40,150 bases of DNA. Source: Patescibacteria group bacterium (GTDB taxonomy: Bacteria; Patescibacteriota; Minisyncoccia; Phycocordibacterales; EsbW-18). Under the pieces are notes generated by a model. It made no database searches and was not told the DNA's origin. It was given only the letters and a program-made list of their open reading frames with translations. The DNA lies in assembly GCA_030917725.1 (NCBI GenBank), contig JAUPUE010000034.1:1-40150 (forward strand), read 5' to 3'. Of this stretch, positions 1 to 8,957 are shown one piece after another. Every line of letters starts with the position of its first letter. Within the stretch, counting starts at the first letter, position 1. The position numbers and the translations under genes are program-made.

Positions 1-2
1 CA

Positions 3-2012
3 TTGTTCGATGAGGCCGCATCGAAACTGAGTCAGATTCCTTCGGAGTGGGGTGCTGAGAGCGCGACCCGAGCACAGAAGGCCGAATACGAAAAGACCAG
101 GAAGGAATATGACACGCTTCGAGCGAGGGTCTTGTTCATGAAACAAGCTCAGACGGGGAACGATGTTGAGAGTATGTTGTGGATGAACGGGGTCGACGAG
201 CGTGTGCGATTCGATCAACTCATCTCGACGAGTCCCAGGGTAGCCGAGGAGATGCAGAGTATCCAAAACCCGAAGCTGTGGACGAAGATCATCCAGAATG
301 TCGGTGGTACGGAACGCCTCGGGTACTTCGTTGGTGGTGGCGTCACTCGAGCACTTACGGTATCTCTGTTTGGAATGGTCGGAGCACCGGTGCTTGCAGG
401 TCTTATTGGTGGTTGGCAGGCCCGCAAACGCGCTCAAGGTGCTCTGCGCGAAAGTGATCAACTCGCACGTCGCGGTGTTAAAGACACGAAAGCAACCGCT
501 CTCAACATGCTCGACGTGACGAAGAACAAGACTGCTGCAAAGCTCGAAAAGCTCGCTCAGCAGGTTGTTCAAGAGACCGACCCAGCAGAGCGAGGAAAGC
601 TCATTGCAAGCCTTCGTGAACGCATCAAATACACCCAAGAGAAGCTTGAGAGTGGCAAACTGAACTTCGGCACATTTTCTGAGCGTATCAAAAATCAGCT
701 TGATCTCAGTCAGGCACTGGGACATGCATCAGTTGTGGCTTTTGAGAATGCTGCTGACACAGATGCGGACCATGAAGCGCGGCTTTCGAAAGAGCTTGAT
801 CAGTATCTCGATTCGCGCCAGGGTGCCATTGCGGGAGAACGTGCTGATGCGGTGTGGGAGGCGACTAAGAAGGGTGCAAAGATAAGCGCCGGCTTCGGCC
901 TTGCAGGTTATTTGGTGAGCAACTTTATGCATGGCGGTAACACCGTCGACGGGCTCTTTGATTCAAAAACGGCTGATGTGGCACACCAGGGAGCTGGGGG
1001 AGGTACTCCTACGATGCCTGAAGGTGGAGAGTCGACTGTTGATGTCGTGTCGGCTCACGGACCCGGCTCAGGTGCCGCAGGGGCACAAGAACTCGCAGCG
1101 GCACAGGCAGAAAAGACTGCCGAGAGCACAGCAACGGTTCTTGAGATAGGGAATCGTGGTCCAGAAGGCTCGCTCATCAAGTATTTCACCGAACACAAAG
1201 ATATCGCAACGAAGTTTGATTGGGATGGTAAAGAGGATATCAAGGTGTGGGCGGGTAAAAAGGCTCACATGCTTTGGCGCGACCATGCTGTGGAAGCGCT
1301 CAAAACCGACGAGGTTAAAGCTTCGCTCACGGAGCTCGGTTATACCAACGATCTCGAGGGATACACCAAGATGATGACGCGCATCAAGTCGGGCGGCGTC
1401 GCTCTCGATATCGAACATAAGGGCGTAACGCTTTCGGGCATGGAGTATCTTGATAACGCACGATCAGTCGCTCCCGCAAGCGGAGAGCTCATAGAAAAGA
1501 TGGACTTTGAACCTGCTCCTTTTGAGGGCGCCCAGTCAGCAGTTTCTGTGGAATCAGGTGTTGCGTCTGGAGCGGATATCGAGGCTTCACCCGACGCCAC
1601 CGAAAGTGAATCAGCTCAAGGAGGAGTCGATGATAGCCAACTATGGAAGACGCGAGAGCCCGCTCTCCACGCAGAGCCCATAGATGAATCTCAGGTTCTT
1701 GATACGAGAGGTATGAGCGTTCCCGAAGCCGTTGTCGAGCGTATGAACCACGATCTGACAGAAGTCCTTGGTCCGGAAGATAAAGGAAAAGAAGTCTGGG
1801 ACAAGTACAGCATTTTGGGGGCTCGTCGGTTCCAAAATCTTTCTCTTGATCCAGGGCAGGATCCTGATGCAGCGCGGTTACAGGACTATCTCAAAAATCT
1901 CGAGACTCGCTCAGGCGTTCGCCCTCGTGCCCGTATCTTTTGGTTCAATCAGACAGTCGATGAATATATTCGTCTTGCGCTGAAGACCATCGAACAGAAG
2001 AGCCGATCATAA
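3..2012 (+). CDS. Large hypothetical membrane-associated protein (5' end cut by window)
   Basis: The reading frame is open to the left edge, so the true start probably lies outside; the TTG at position 3 is only the first possible codon seen. The visible 669 residues begin with a charged helical region, then a glycine-rich hydrophobic stretch (about residues 105-140), a long Lys/Glu-rich coiled-coil-like region (about 145-290) and a second hydrophobic segment (about 293-310). An Ala/Gly/Glu-rich low-complexity region follows, then a charged C-terminal domain. I do not recognise a family. It lies 168 bases upstream of a VirD4-like ATPase on the same strand, so a role in the same envelope or DNA-transfer machinery is possible but is inference. 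The gene is real on length and coding style. Confidence 0.8.
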   Translation: MFDEAASKLSQIPSEWGAESATRAQKAEYEKTRKEYDTLRARVLFMKQAQTGNDVESMLWMNGVDERVRFDQLISTSPRVAEEMQSIQNPKLWTKIIQNVGGTERLGYFVGGGVTRALTVSLFGMVGAPVLAGLIGGWQARKRAQGALRESDQLARRGVKDTKATALNMLDVTKNKTAAKLEKLAQQVVQETDPAERGKLIASLRERIKYTQEKLESGKLNFGTFSERIKNQLDLSQALGHASVVAFENAADTDADHEARLSKELDQYLDSRQGAIAGERADAVWEATKKGAKISAGFGLAGYLVSNFMHGGNTVDGLFDSKTADVAHQGAGGGTPTMPEGGESTVDVVSAHGPGSGAAGAQELAAAQAEKTAESTATVLEIGNRGPEGSLIKYFTEHKDIATKFDWDGKEDIKVWAGKKAHMLWRDHAVEALKTDEVKASLTELGYTNDLEGYTKMMTRIKSGGVALDIEHKGVTLSGMEYLDNARSVAPASGELIEKMDFEPAPFEGAQSAVSVESGVASGADIEASPDATESESAQGGVDDSQLWKTREPALHAEPIDESQVLDTRGMSVPEAVVERMNHDLTEVLGPEDKGKEVWDKYSILGARRFQNLSLDPGQDPDAARLQDYLKNLETRSGVRPRARIFWFNQTVDEYIRLALKTIEQKSRS

Positions 2013-2040
2013 GAGCTCCGCAGCCACCCCTTCTCAAATC

Positions 2041-2127
2041 GTGGTCGTACTTTCGCTGCGTGGTCCGTGTTTTGTCCTCGCAGGCTCGGAAAAACCCGGA
2101 TCCACTTCGCTCTGCGCCATAGATTTT
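2041..2127 (-). repeat. Dispersed intergenic repeat, copy A (inverted relative to copy B)
   Basis: The reverse complement of this stretch matches 8782-8861 over about 79 bases with about three mismatches, including the shared cores GGATCCGGGTTTTTCCGAGC and GACAAAACACGGACCACGCA. It fills most of the gap between the first gene and the VirD4-like gene. No open frame of note is conserved. It could be a MITE-like element or a conserved untranslated RNA element. Confidence 0.8.
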
Positions 2128-2168
2128 GAATCTGTGTTTAGAAGCTAATCGCCAATCGCTAAAAGCTG

Positions 2169-2180
2169 TATACTGTTCCC
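2169..2180 (+). promoter_or_regulatory. -10 element of a leaderless promoter for the VirD4-like gene
   Basis: TATACT (2169-2174) is followed by six bases and then the ATG at 2181. Transcription would begin at or within the start codon, and no Shine-Dalgarno sequence is present. The same geometry recurs at many genes in this window. Confidence 0.65.
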
Positions 2181-4907
2181 ATGGAACGCTTCTCAGTCAC
2201 CCCCGAAGCACAGCTGCGAACACCGCAGGAAGAACTCACGTTTTTGCGTGAGCGGCTCAAGACGCTCGAGAATGATCTCATCGAGAAACAAGAATCGCAT
2301 GAGCATGTTGTACATGAGGTTGTTAAGACCTACGCACAGCACGAGCCCAACAAAGTGCTCGCAAAAGGTCACGAGATGCTCAAGACTGAAGTCGATGCAA
2401 TTGTTCTCGACCTCGTGCCGGAGGCTCACGATGCTCAAATGGCCGAGCTTCTCACGATTCTCCAAGAGCGTGGTGTAAAGAACGCACTTTCTGTTGTCGA
2501 AAAACTCGGTGATCTTCACATCCAAGACGACTTCCACCGATTCTTGGCCGAATACATCAAGGCTGGTTACCGTGCACAGGGGATTAAAGAGCAGGGTCCG
2601 CTCTGGAAAGCACTTACGATGACGCTCTTCGAAGTGTCGTTGCCATTCTCTGACAAAGACGCGAAGGAGCGCCCACTCAAAGAGATGATCTCATCGATGG
2701 AACAGCTCTATGCTGGTTTGGGTTCCATTGCTTCTGGATCTGACCCTGATGTCTTCACCTTTGAAATCGCGGTTTCCGGTACGGGGGAAGAGGCGACGGT
2801 CTACTGTGCGGTGCCGACCGCCAAGCGGGAGCTTTTTGAAAAGCAGCTTCTTTCGGTTTTTCCACGAGCACATTTGGTTGAGACTAAGAACGACTACAAC
2901 ATCTTTTCATCAAAAGACGCTGGTACCGCAGCTTCGGTGGCCAAGTTCACCCGTGAGAGCGCGTATCCTCTCAAGACATACGAGCAGTTTGATTTTGACC
3001 CGATGAACATCACGCTCTCTGCTTTTGCAAAGCTCGCACACACTGGCGAGGGTGCAGCGTTGCAGCTCATTGTGCGTCCGGTGGGTGATAGCTACGTCAA
3101 ACGATATGGAAAGGCAATCGACAAGCTCCGCAAAGGAGAGAAGGCCAAAGAAGTACTCGCCGATGAATCAATCGTCAAAGATATTGCTATTGGCTTCAAA
3201 GATTTTTTCATAACAAAGAAAAAGGATGATAAGCCTGAGGAGAAAATTGTCGACGAGCGCGCGGTTGAGGCAGTAACAACGAAGATTGCATACCCAATTG
3301 TCGAAACCAATCTCCGCCTTGTCGTTTCGGCTGACACTCAAGCACGCGCCGAAGCCATTCTCGATAACCTCCAAGCAACATTCAACCAGTTTGAGCTCTC
3401 AACTGGTAACAGCTTTAAGTTTAACCGTATGAAGAAGGGGGGCTTGAACAGCTTCGTCAAAAATTATACCTTCCGTCTCTTCGAATCGGGCGAGACGTTG
3501 CCGCTTAACCTTCGTGAACTTTCGACAATCTTCCATTTACCATCGGGCAATGTCGATTCATCACGCGAGCTCAAGCGCGCCAAGTCCATGAGTGTTCCTG
3601 CACCCGTTGGTTTGCCAACCGAGGGTGTTTTGTTGGGCATGAACATCCATGGCAACGTTCAAACACCTATTCATATGACGGATGGCGATCGTTTGCGCCA
3701 CTTCTACTGTGTGGGACAAACCGGTGTCGGAAAGACGACAATCCTCAAGCAGATGATTATCCAAGACATCAAAAATGGAGATGGTGTCTGTATGATTGAC
3801 CCGCACGGGTCGGACCTCATGGAGGTGCTCGCTAATATTCCACCCGAGCGTGCGGACGATGTTATTTACTTTGATCCCGCATACACCGACCGACCGATGG
3901 GTCTCAACATGCTTGAGTATGATGTGACCAAGCCTGAGCAGAAGACGTTTATCGTCAACGAACTCTTCAGCATCTTCCAAAAGCTGTATGGTGCGAACCC
4001 TGAGAGTATGGGTCCGATGTTCGAGCAATATTTCCGTAACTCAACAATGCTCGTCATTGAAGACCCAGAGACCGGCAACACACTTTCGGACGTTGGTCGT
4101 GTCATGACCGACAAAGCCTTTCGTGACCTCAAGCTTTCACGTTGTAAAAACCCCATCGTTGTGCAGTTTTGGCGTGAGGTTGCCGAAAAGGCCGGGGGAG
4201 ATGCGGCGCTCGCGAACATCGTTCCGTACATTACCTCGAAGTTTGACGTGTTCTTGGCTAATGACATCATGCGGCCAATCATCACCCAAAAGAAATCTGC
4301 GTTCGATTTCCGCGACATCATGGACAATCGCAAGATTCTTTTGGTAAATCTCTCAAAGGGCCGCCTCGGAGAAATCAATGCGAGCCTCATTGGTCTCATC
4401 ATTGTCGGCAAGATTCTCATGGCGGCACTGTCGCGTGTCGGGATGTCCTCGGATGACATGCATCCGTTCTATCTCTACATCGATGAGTTCCAGAACATCA
4501 GTACCGATTCGGTTGCACAAATCTTGTCTGAGGCGCGTAAGTACAAGCTGAGCCTCAATATGTTCCATCAGTACATCAAGCAGTTGAGTGACACCATCAA
4601 AGATGCTGTGTTTGGCAACGTGGGAACGATGTGTGCGTATCGTGTTGGTTTTGAAGACGCCGAATTTCTCGAAAAGCAGTTCAGCCCCGCCGTTTCGGCA
4701 TATGACCTTATGAACGTCGACAACTTTAATGCCTTTATCAAAATGCTTGTGCGCAACAAAGCCGAGCGTCCCTTCTCAATCTATGTCCCCAAACCAGATG
4801 CTGGGGATCCGATGATGATTGAAAAATTGAAAGAGCTGTCCTATCTCAAATTTGGCAAGCCACGCGAGGAGATTGAAGAAGAACTCCGAAAGACATACGG
4901 GATGTAG
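2181..4907 (+). CDS. VirD4/TraD-like type IV secretion or conjugation ATPase
   Basis: This 908-residue protein has a long N-terminal region (about 1-500) and a C-terminal RecA-like motor. Walker A (GQTGVGKT) lies near residue 511 and is followed by a MIDPHGSD segment; Walker B (LYIDEFQNIS) lies near residue 767. Downstream is a TraM-recognition-like region with SEARKYKLSLNMFHQYIKQL. These are hallmarks of hexameric VirD4/TraD coupling ATPases, which move DNA or protein substrates across the cytoplasmic membrane. No obvious N-terminal membrane anchor is seen, so it may dock on a partner, perhaps the large protein upstream (inference). The start follows a TATACT box by six bases, indicating a leaderless message. 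A convergent terminator follows the stop. In CPR genomes such ATPases are often linked to type IV pilus or DNA-uptake functions rather than true conjugation, so the substrate is unknown. Confidence 0.85.
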   Translation: MERFSVTPEAQLRTPQEELTFLRERLKTLENDLIEKQESHEHVVHEVVKTYAQHEPNKVLAKGHEMLKTEVDAIVLDLVPEAHDAQMAELLTILQERGVKNALSVVEKLGDLHIQDDFHRFLAEYIKAGYRAQGIKEQGPLWKALTMTLFEVSLPFSDKDAKERPLKEMISSMEQLYAGLGSIASGSDPDVFTFEIAVSGTGEEATVYCAVPTAKRELFEKQLLSVFPRAHLVETKNDYNIFSSKDAGTAASVAKFTRESAYPLKTYEQFDFDPMNITLSAFAKLAHTGEGAALQLIVRPVGDSYVKRYGKAIDKLRKGEKAKEVLADESIVKDIAIGFKDFFITKKKDDKPEEKIVDERAVEAVTTKIAYPIVETNLRLVVSADTQARAEAILDNLQATFNQFELSTGNSFKFNRMKKGGLNSFVKNYTFRLFESGETLPLNLRELSTIFHLPSGNVDSSRELKRAKSMSVPAPVGLPTEGVLLGMNIHGNVQTPIHMTDGDRLRHFYCVGQTGVGKTTILKQMIIQDIKNGDGVCMIDPHGSDLMEVLANIPPERADDVIYFDPAYTDRPMGLNMLEYDVTKPEQKTFIVNELFSIFQKLYGANPESMGPMFEQYFRNSTMLVIEDPETGNTLSDVGRVMTDKAFRDLKLSRCKNPIVVQFWREVAEKAGGDAALANIVPYITSKFDVFLANDIMRPIITQKKSAFDFRDIMDNRKILLVNLSKGRLGEINASLIGLIIVGKILMAALSRVGMSSDDMHPFYLYIDEFQNISTDSVAQILSEARKYKLSLNMFHQYIKQLSDTIKDAVFGNVGTMCAYRVGFEDAEFLEKQFSPAVSAYDLMNVDNFNAFIKMLVRNKAERPFSIYVPKPDAGDPMMIEKLKELSYLKFGKPREEIEEELRKTYGM

Positions 4908-4917
4908 GGCAAAATAA

Positions 4918-4943
4918 AAACAACGACCGAAATCGTTGTTTTA
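4918..4943. terminator. Bidirectional rho-independent terminator
   Basis: The inverted repeat AACAACGA/TCGTTGTT is flanked by an A-rich left side and a T-rich right side. It lies between the converging genes ending at 4907 (+) and 4974 (-). Confidence 0.75.
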
Positions 4944-4973
4944 TTGTAAGACGCCCCTCCTAGGCCCTCGTTT

Positions 4974-5237
4974 TTAGACGTTCCCCTCGGAAGGTTCAAT
5001 AACTCCTTCAGTTTCTGACATGTCGGGTTTCTTGCCAGCAGAACTTTCTTGTTCAGTTCGTCTAGCTTCTTCCTCGGCTTCCATCTCAGCTCCTGTGGTT
5101 TTATCAAAGTTCTCGACCTCTTTCCGTATTTCTGGGTTAGTACGCATTTTTTCAGCCCATGCAGCAGCATCTTTTTCGTCGTTCCTCATCCGTTCCTCCT
5201 CCAAATCCTCAGGAGTTCTGTGTGACATTCCTTCCAT
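4974..5237 (-). CDS. Small acidic hypothetical protein
   Basis: An 87-residue, highly charged protein rich in Glu, Lys and Arg, predicted mostly helical, with no Cys, signal peptide or membrane segment. The ATG at 5237 is preceded on its own strand by TATTCT with a six-base spacer (5244-5249), the leaderless pattern used elsewhere here, which supports this start over the ATG three codons later. It converges on the VirD4-like gene across a shared terminator and diverges from the gene at 5417. I do not recognise a family. The composition resembles the acidic proteins encoded just to the right. Confidence 0.65.
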   Translation of the reverse strand: MEGMSHRTPEDLEEERMRNDEKDAAAWAEKMRTNPEIRKEVENFDKTTGAEMEAEEEARRTEQESSAGKKPDMSETEGVIEPSEGNV

Positions 5238-5416
5238 ATATGTAGAATATGATTACTTTCAATACCCAAAGAATATCAATAATCCATTTAGTATCCAAAT
5301 AACCCCAAGGGTGCTTGTTCTGCGACATATATCTAGGATTTGTACATGGTTTTTATAGGGGGGTTATTTAGAGTAAGCTTTAGGGGATATTATTTCAGAC
5401 TATCTTAGTTATCTAT

Positions 5417-5896
5417 ATGAACTTCGAATCAGCGCCACAAGAGCCAACATCAGAACGATTTGGAACAAAAAAAGAAGAGTGGATGAACCGTTTAGGAAAA
5501 CAACCGTCCGGTGAGTTACCAAAGACAGAACAAGACTGGACAATCGATCCAGAGGCGTTAATGGAACAACAAGAAGAAGAAAAGAAACTAGCAGCACGAA
5601 TTGAAGAGTATTTTGCAAAAGAAGGAACTTCTAAAGAGGAGGTATATAGAATAGTTTCCAAAATGTTACAAGGCTGGGTCGGTATACACGATGGGTTCCC
5701 ATATCTTGTAGTAGAAGGAGAGGGGACTGAGGCTTACGAAAAAAATAGGCCGCTTCCTCCTGAGATGACGCAGACTATCTACAGAGCACTCATAAGGGTG
5801 CAAGAAAAAACAGAATCTCCACTCGGGGCTGCTGAAGATTTGTTTGAGCGAGATTTGAAAGATGAAAACAGATTTGGAGGGGAGGAGTCTAAATAA
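5417..5896 (+). CDS. Acidic hypothetical protein with MNFESAP N-terminus
   Basis: A 159-residue hydrophilic, Glu/Lys-rich protein with no membrane segment or known motif. The middle (about 95-110) carries a short hydrophobic patch around GWVGIHDGFPYLVVEGEG that could form a small globular core. It starts MNFESAPQEP, and the next gene starts MKFESAPEEKEP, so the two share an N-terminal signature. The upstream 180 bases are AT-rich and hold divergent promoter signals; no Shine-Dalgarno sequence precedes the ATG. Together with the two following genes it looks like a three-gene unit that is AT-richer than its neighbours. Function unknown. Confidence 0.65.
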   Translation: MNFESAPQEPTSERFGTKKEEWMNRLGKQPSGELPKTEQDWTIDPEALMEQQEEEKKLAARIEEYFAKEGTSKEEVYRIVSKMLQGWVGIHDGFPYLVVEGEGTEAYEKNRPLPPEMTQTIYRALIRVQEKTESPLGAAEDLFERDLKDENRFGGEESK

Positions 5897-5922
5897 GTCC
5901 ATAGCTTAAAAACTTTAGATAT

Positions 5923-7332
5923 ATGAAATTTGAATCAGCACCAGAGGAAAAAGAACCAACGAAGGAAATTCCTAAGCAGGAAACTACCGTGGAGGACATT
6001 GAGAAAGAGGTTGTAGGTGTAGATTCTGAGAAAAACAGAGCGGAACGTTTAGTCATTCTTCGGCAGAAGCAAATCGAGTTAAAAAAGGTAATGGAAATAC
6101 TCGATGAGAGTTTCCTCAGAGAGGATAAGGGGGAGGAACATGAAAAAAAGAAAGTAAACGGTGCTGAGACGTCGTTTTATATTAAAACCAAACTTCTTCC
6201 TGAGATGATCGCGTGGACCTTAAAAAGGGAAAAGGAAGGAAAAGATATCGATTTTCTTGAATATGTTCAAGAAGAGGACCTCTCCGACTTGGATCTGGAC
6301 ATCATCATCAAAGAAATAGATCGATACAACAATCGGAAAGAGGCGGTTCCAATGAAACAGGAAGCAATGCTGGCAAAAGCAGCTTTGTGCAACGATTTAA
6401 GGTCTGATGCGCATATGATTCTTGCGGAAATCGGAAATATCGATCCAGTCATGAAGGAGATAAAATTGGGACAACTAAAGGAGGATTTTGACGAGTGGTT
6501 CGATCGATTTTTCGAGAGACTGGAAGTAAAAATTGAATTGTGGCAAGAAGGCGTGCCCTTTTTGAATGTGATTTTTGAAAAGTTTTGGGATGGTCAGGGT
6601 ACGATTGATAAGATGTTCGCCAAGCTAAGTAAAAAGAGAATGGGTCTCATCAAGCACACATTCATGTTACGCGGTCTCGCTAGAAGAATTGAAATGGTGG
6701 TGGATTTTGCTGATAAGAGTGACAACGCAGAGGAAGTTAGACACTACGCCGCCGAGGCTAAGGGGTACACCAAGCTGATGGTTGAATGGAATAATGAATA
6801 TCGACGTTTACATAGATCCTCCACAAACTCAAATATTGATGGGGCATATGATGGGATTGTAGAGGGGGCCAACAAACTGGATGAATTAGCAATCATGGAG
6901 ATTTATCCAGACCAAGAAGGAGGGCGTGGTTACCGTAAATCACCCGAATTACCTCTAGGCCTAGATAAAAGAAAAAAGGAAATTTGTGGTTCCTTGTTGG
7001 TACAAATTAGAGAACACTACGATAAACGTTCTGGCATCGAAACACGGTTTGGTTTGAATGTTGGCGAAGACGAAAAACGCAGAATACGTCGGATGTTGGA
7101 GAATGAAGCTACAGATTTTTCAAAACTGGTGACGGAGATAAGTGATGAAAATAAAATCGACAGTCTATCTGAGGAAATTAACTTATTAAAATACTCTGCA
7201 CACCAAAAAAGACTTATTTTAAGGGAAATTTCTGAACTTGATCAATTAATTTTAGATGCAAAAAGTGGATCTGTCGTGAAAACAGCGCAGGAGAAACCCG
7301 GAATTGAAGAACCCGAAGCGCAGGCAGCATAA
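5923..7332 (+). CDS. Helical hypothetical protein with MKFESAP N-terminus
   Basis: A 469-residue, strongly charged protein that appears almost entirely helical, with coiled-coil-like heptads around residues 25-60 and 415-450. There is no signal peptide, membrane segment or catalytic motif that I recognise. It follows the 159-residue gene by 26 bases and precedes the J-domain-like gene by 13 bases, which suggests co-transcription. The shared MxFESAP start with its upstream neighbour hints at a common N-terminal module or a shared initiation context. Codon use is AT-richer than in the flanking housekeeping genes. Function unknown. Confidence 0.7.
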   Translation: MKFESAPEEKEPTKEIPKQETTVEDIEKEVVGVDSEKNRAERLVILRQKQIELKKVMEILDESFLREDKGEEHEKKKVNGAETSFYIKTKLLPEMIAWTLKREKEGKDIDFLEYVQEEDLSDLDLDIIIKEIDRYNNRKEAVPMKQEAMLAKAALCNDLRSDAHMILAEIGNIDPVMKEIKLGQLKEDFDEWFDRFFERLEVKIELWQEGVPFLNVIFEKFWDGQGTIDKMFAKLSKKRMGLIKHTFMLRGLARRIEMVVDFADKSDNAEEVRHYAAEAKGYTKLMVEWNNEYRRLHRSSTNSNIDGAYDGIVEGANKLDELAIMEIYPDQEGGRGYRKSPELPLGLDKRKKEICGSLLVQIREHYDKRSGIETRFGLNVGEDEKRRIRRMLENEATDFSKLVTEISDENKIDSLSEEINLLKYSAHQKRLILREISELDQLILDAKSGSVVKTAQEKPGIEEPEAQAA

Positions 7333-7345
7333 GACTGCTTAACAT

Positions 7346-8128
7346 ATGAGTTCACACGAATCTGGGCAACAAGAGGGTCAGCCTGAACCTGCAGAAAATA
7401 GGGAGGGAGTTCCTGGCGAAGACTACTCGAAAGAATTCGAGCGTAGGATGCTTGTGGTTGAGTCCGTCGATCCAAAGACCTACACGGCAGAGATGCGGGA
7501 CGAAGACCTCAAATATTTGGATGAATGGTTTCGGTATGAACTCGGGAGACATAAGATGTTGTTGAAACAACACGCGGAGGAACTGAGAAAAAAGACACGA
7601 GAAAGTTCAGGGGATGCTGTTGCGCGGCAAGAGGTTATGGAATGGACTCAAGAAACACTTGAGGGGCTTAATGAAGCGCTTAATTCGAAGAAAAAAGAAA
7701 TCTGGAGTTTAAAGGATAGAGTTTTACAAACCTTCCTATATAAAAACACCCCAAAAGAAGAGGGAAAGAAGGAAGAGAAACCAAATAATGAAAAAGAAGG
7801 TGAAGTGGATAGTGCGCAAATAGAACAATCTGTCCTAGACAGCTTCAGTATTACCAGTGGAGAATACAAGATTATTCTTGAGAGTATTAGCACACTGAAT
7901 AATGCTGATTTTCGACGATTACTTACAAATGTGATGGAAGTTGAAACGGCAGGTGCAAAAGAAGTGAGAGATGCGTATTTGGAACTTACGCGAGAACTCC
8001 ATCCAGATACGGCGAAGACACACCTTGAGAGGGAGATTAAAGGCGCAAAGATACAGGTGGTCAATAATATGTATCAGGAGTACAAAAGACGTTTTGGAAA
8101 AGAGGGGAGTTTTGTTACGTGGGAATAA
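7346..8128 (+). CDS. J-domain-like C-terminal protein
   Basis: A 260-residue acidic protein. The N-terminal two thirds are charged and helical, with a low-complexity Lys/Glu linker at about 130-155. The C-terminus contains YLELTRELHPDTAKTH, with His-Pro-Asp at residues 219-221 between two predicted helices, followed by a second helix ending NNMYQEYKRRFG. This matches the helix II-HPD-helix III layout of DnaJ J-domains, which stimulate Hsp70 ATPase. Here the J-like module is C-terminal rather than N-terminal. It is last in an apparent three-gene unit with two unrecognised acidic proteins, which could be clients or partners (inference). The family call rests on the HPD motif and spacing only. 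Confidence 0.6.
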   Translation: MSSHESGQQEGQPEPAENREGVPGEDYSKEFERRMLVVESVDPKTYTAEMRDEDLKYLDEWFRYELGRHKMLLKQHAEELRKKTRESSGDAVARQEVMEWTQETLEGLNEALNSKKKEIWSLKDRVLQTFLYKNTPKEEGKKEEKPNNEKEGEVDSAQIEQSVLDSFSITSGEYKIILESISTLNNADFRRLLTNVMEVETAGAKEVRDAYLELTRELHPDTAKTHLEREIKGAKIQVVNNMYQEYKRRFGKEGSFVTWE

Positions 8129-8185
8129 AATCAAGAATCCATCATTGGTTGTTGGTCATTGGTTTTTCTGGTACGATGCCCTCGT

Positions 8186-8770
8186 ATGAAAAACCCAAAA
8201 GAAGAACTCACGTATCTCATGATTAAGCCAGATGGCGTCCGTAAGGGCCTCATCGGAGAGATTATCCGCCGTCTCGAACAGCGGGATCTCAAAATCGTCG
8301 CACTCGAGATGTTCCAGCCGACGCTCGAACAGATTGACGAACATTATCCAAAAGATGAGACATGGATTGCACGCCTCGGTCAAAAGACCTTTAAGACGTG
8401 TGAGAAGTACAACGTTAGCCCTAAGGACGAATTTGGCACCGACAACGAACTCGAGATGGGGAAGTTGGTCCGCGGATGGCTTGTGAATTACATGGTCTCT
8501 GCGCCGCTCGTCAAAATGATTGTGCAGGGTACCCACGCGGTTGATATGGTCCGCAAGATTGTTGGTCCAACGCTTCCAAACCTCGCCGAGATGGGAACAA
8601 TCCGTGGTGATTTCTCAGTAGACTCTCCACTTATCGCAAATGCCGAGCACCGTGCGGTCATGAACCTTGCCCACGCATCAGAAACACCCGAAGAAGCTGC
8701 TCACGAAATCGAACACTGGTTTGGCAAGGATGCAGTTCACGCATACAAGCGCTTTGGAGTGGACGAATAG
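8186..8770 (+). CDS. ndk: Nucleoside diphosphate kinase with an internal extension
   Basis: Transfers the gamma-phosphate between nucleoside triphosphates and diphosphates through a phospho-histidine. Visible signatures are the N-terminal YLMIKPDGVRKGLIGEII, the GTIRGDF loop and MNLAHASETPEEAAHEIEHWF-type C-terminal segment carrying the catalytic His in LAHASE. At 194 residues it exceeds the usual 135-150; roughly 35 extra residues sit between EHY and LVNYM (about residues 53-90), at the substrate-lid region. Length-extended NDPKs occur in CPR and archaeal lineages, but I cannot place this one. The ATG at 8186 follows TACGAT by eight bases with no Shine-Dalgarno. It is followed by repeat copy B. 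Confidence 0.9.
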   Translation: MKNPKEELTYLMIKPDGVRKGLIGEIIRRLEQRDLKIVALEMFQPTLEQIDEHYPKDETWIARLGQKTFKTCEKYNVSPKDEFGTDNELEMGKLVRGWLVNYMVSAPLVKMIVQGTHAVDMVRKIVGPTLPNLAEMGTIRGDFSVDSPLIANAEHRAVMNLAHASETPEEAAHEIEHWFGKDAVHAYKRFGVDE

Positions 8771-8781
8771 GCCACTGAACT

Positions 8782-8861
8782 CCAAATCTATGGCGCAGAG
8801 CGGAGTGGATCCGGGTTTTTCCGAGCTTGCGAGGACAAAACACGGACCACGCAGCGAAAGT
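8782..8861 (+). repeat. Dispersed intergenic repeat, copy B
   Basis: Near-identical in inverted orientation to 2041-2127. It begins 12 bases after the ndk stop codon and lies upstream of a terminator hairpin. The two copies flank about 6.6 kb of sequence as inverted repeats. Confidence 0.8.
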
Positions 8862-8933
8862 CATACCAAGATTCGTTAAAAACAAACGATTTCTTGATTT
8901 GAAGAGCCTGTCGCGAAATAGAATCCAAAAAAC

Positions 8934-8957
8934 CCTCCGCTACACGGAGGATTTTTT
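8934..8957. terminator. Rho-independent terminator downstream of ndk
   Basis: The CCTCCG/CGGAGG stem has a short loop and is followed by TTTTTT on the plus strand. A run of A on the left side makes it usable from the minus strand as well. Confidence 0.8.
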
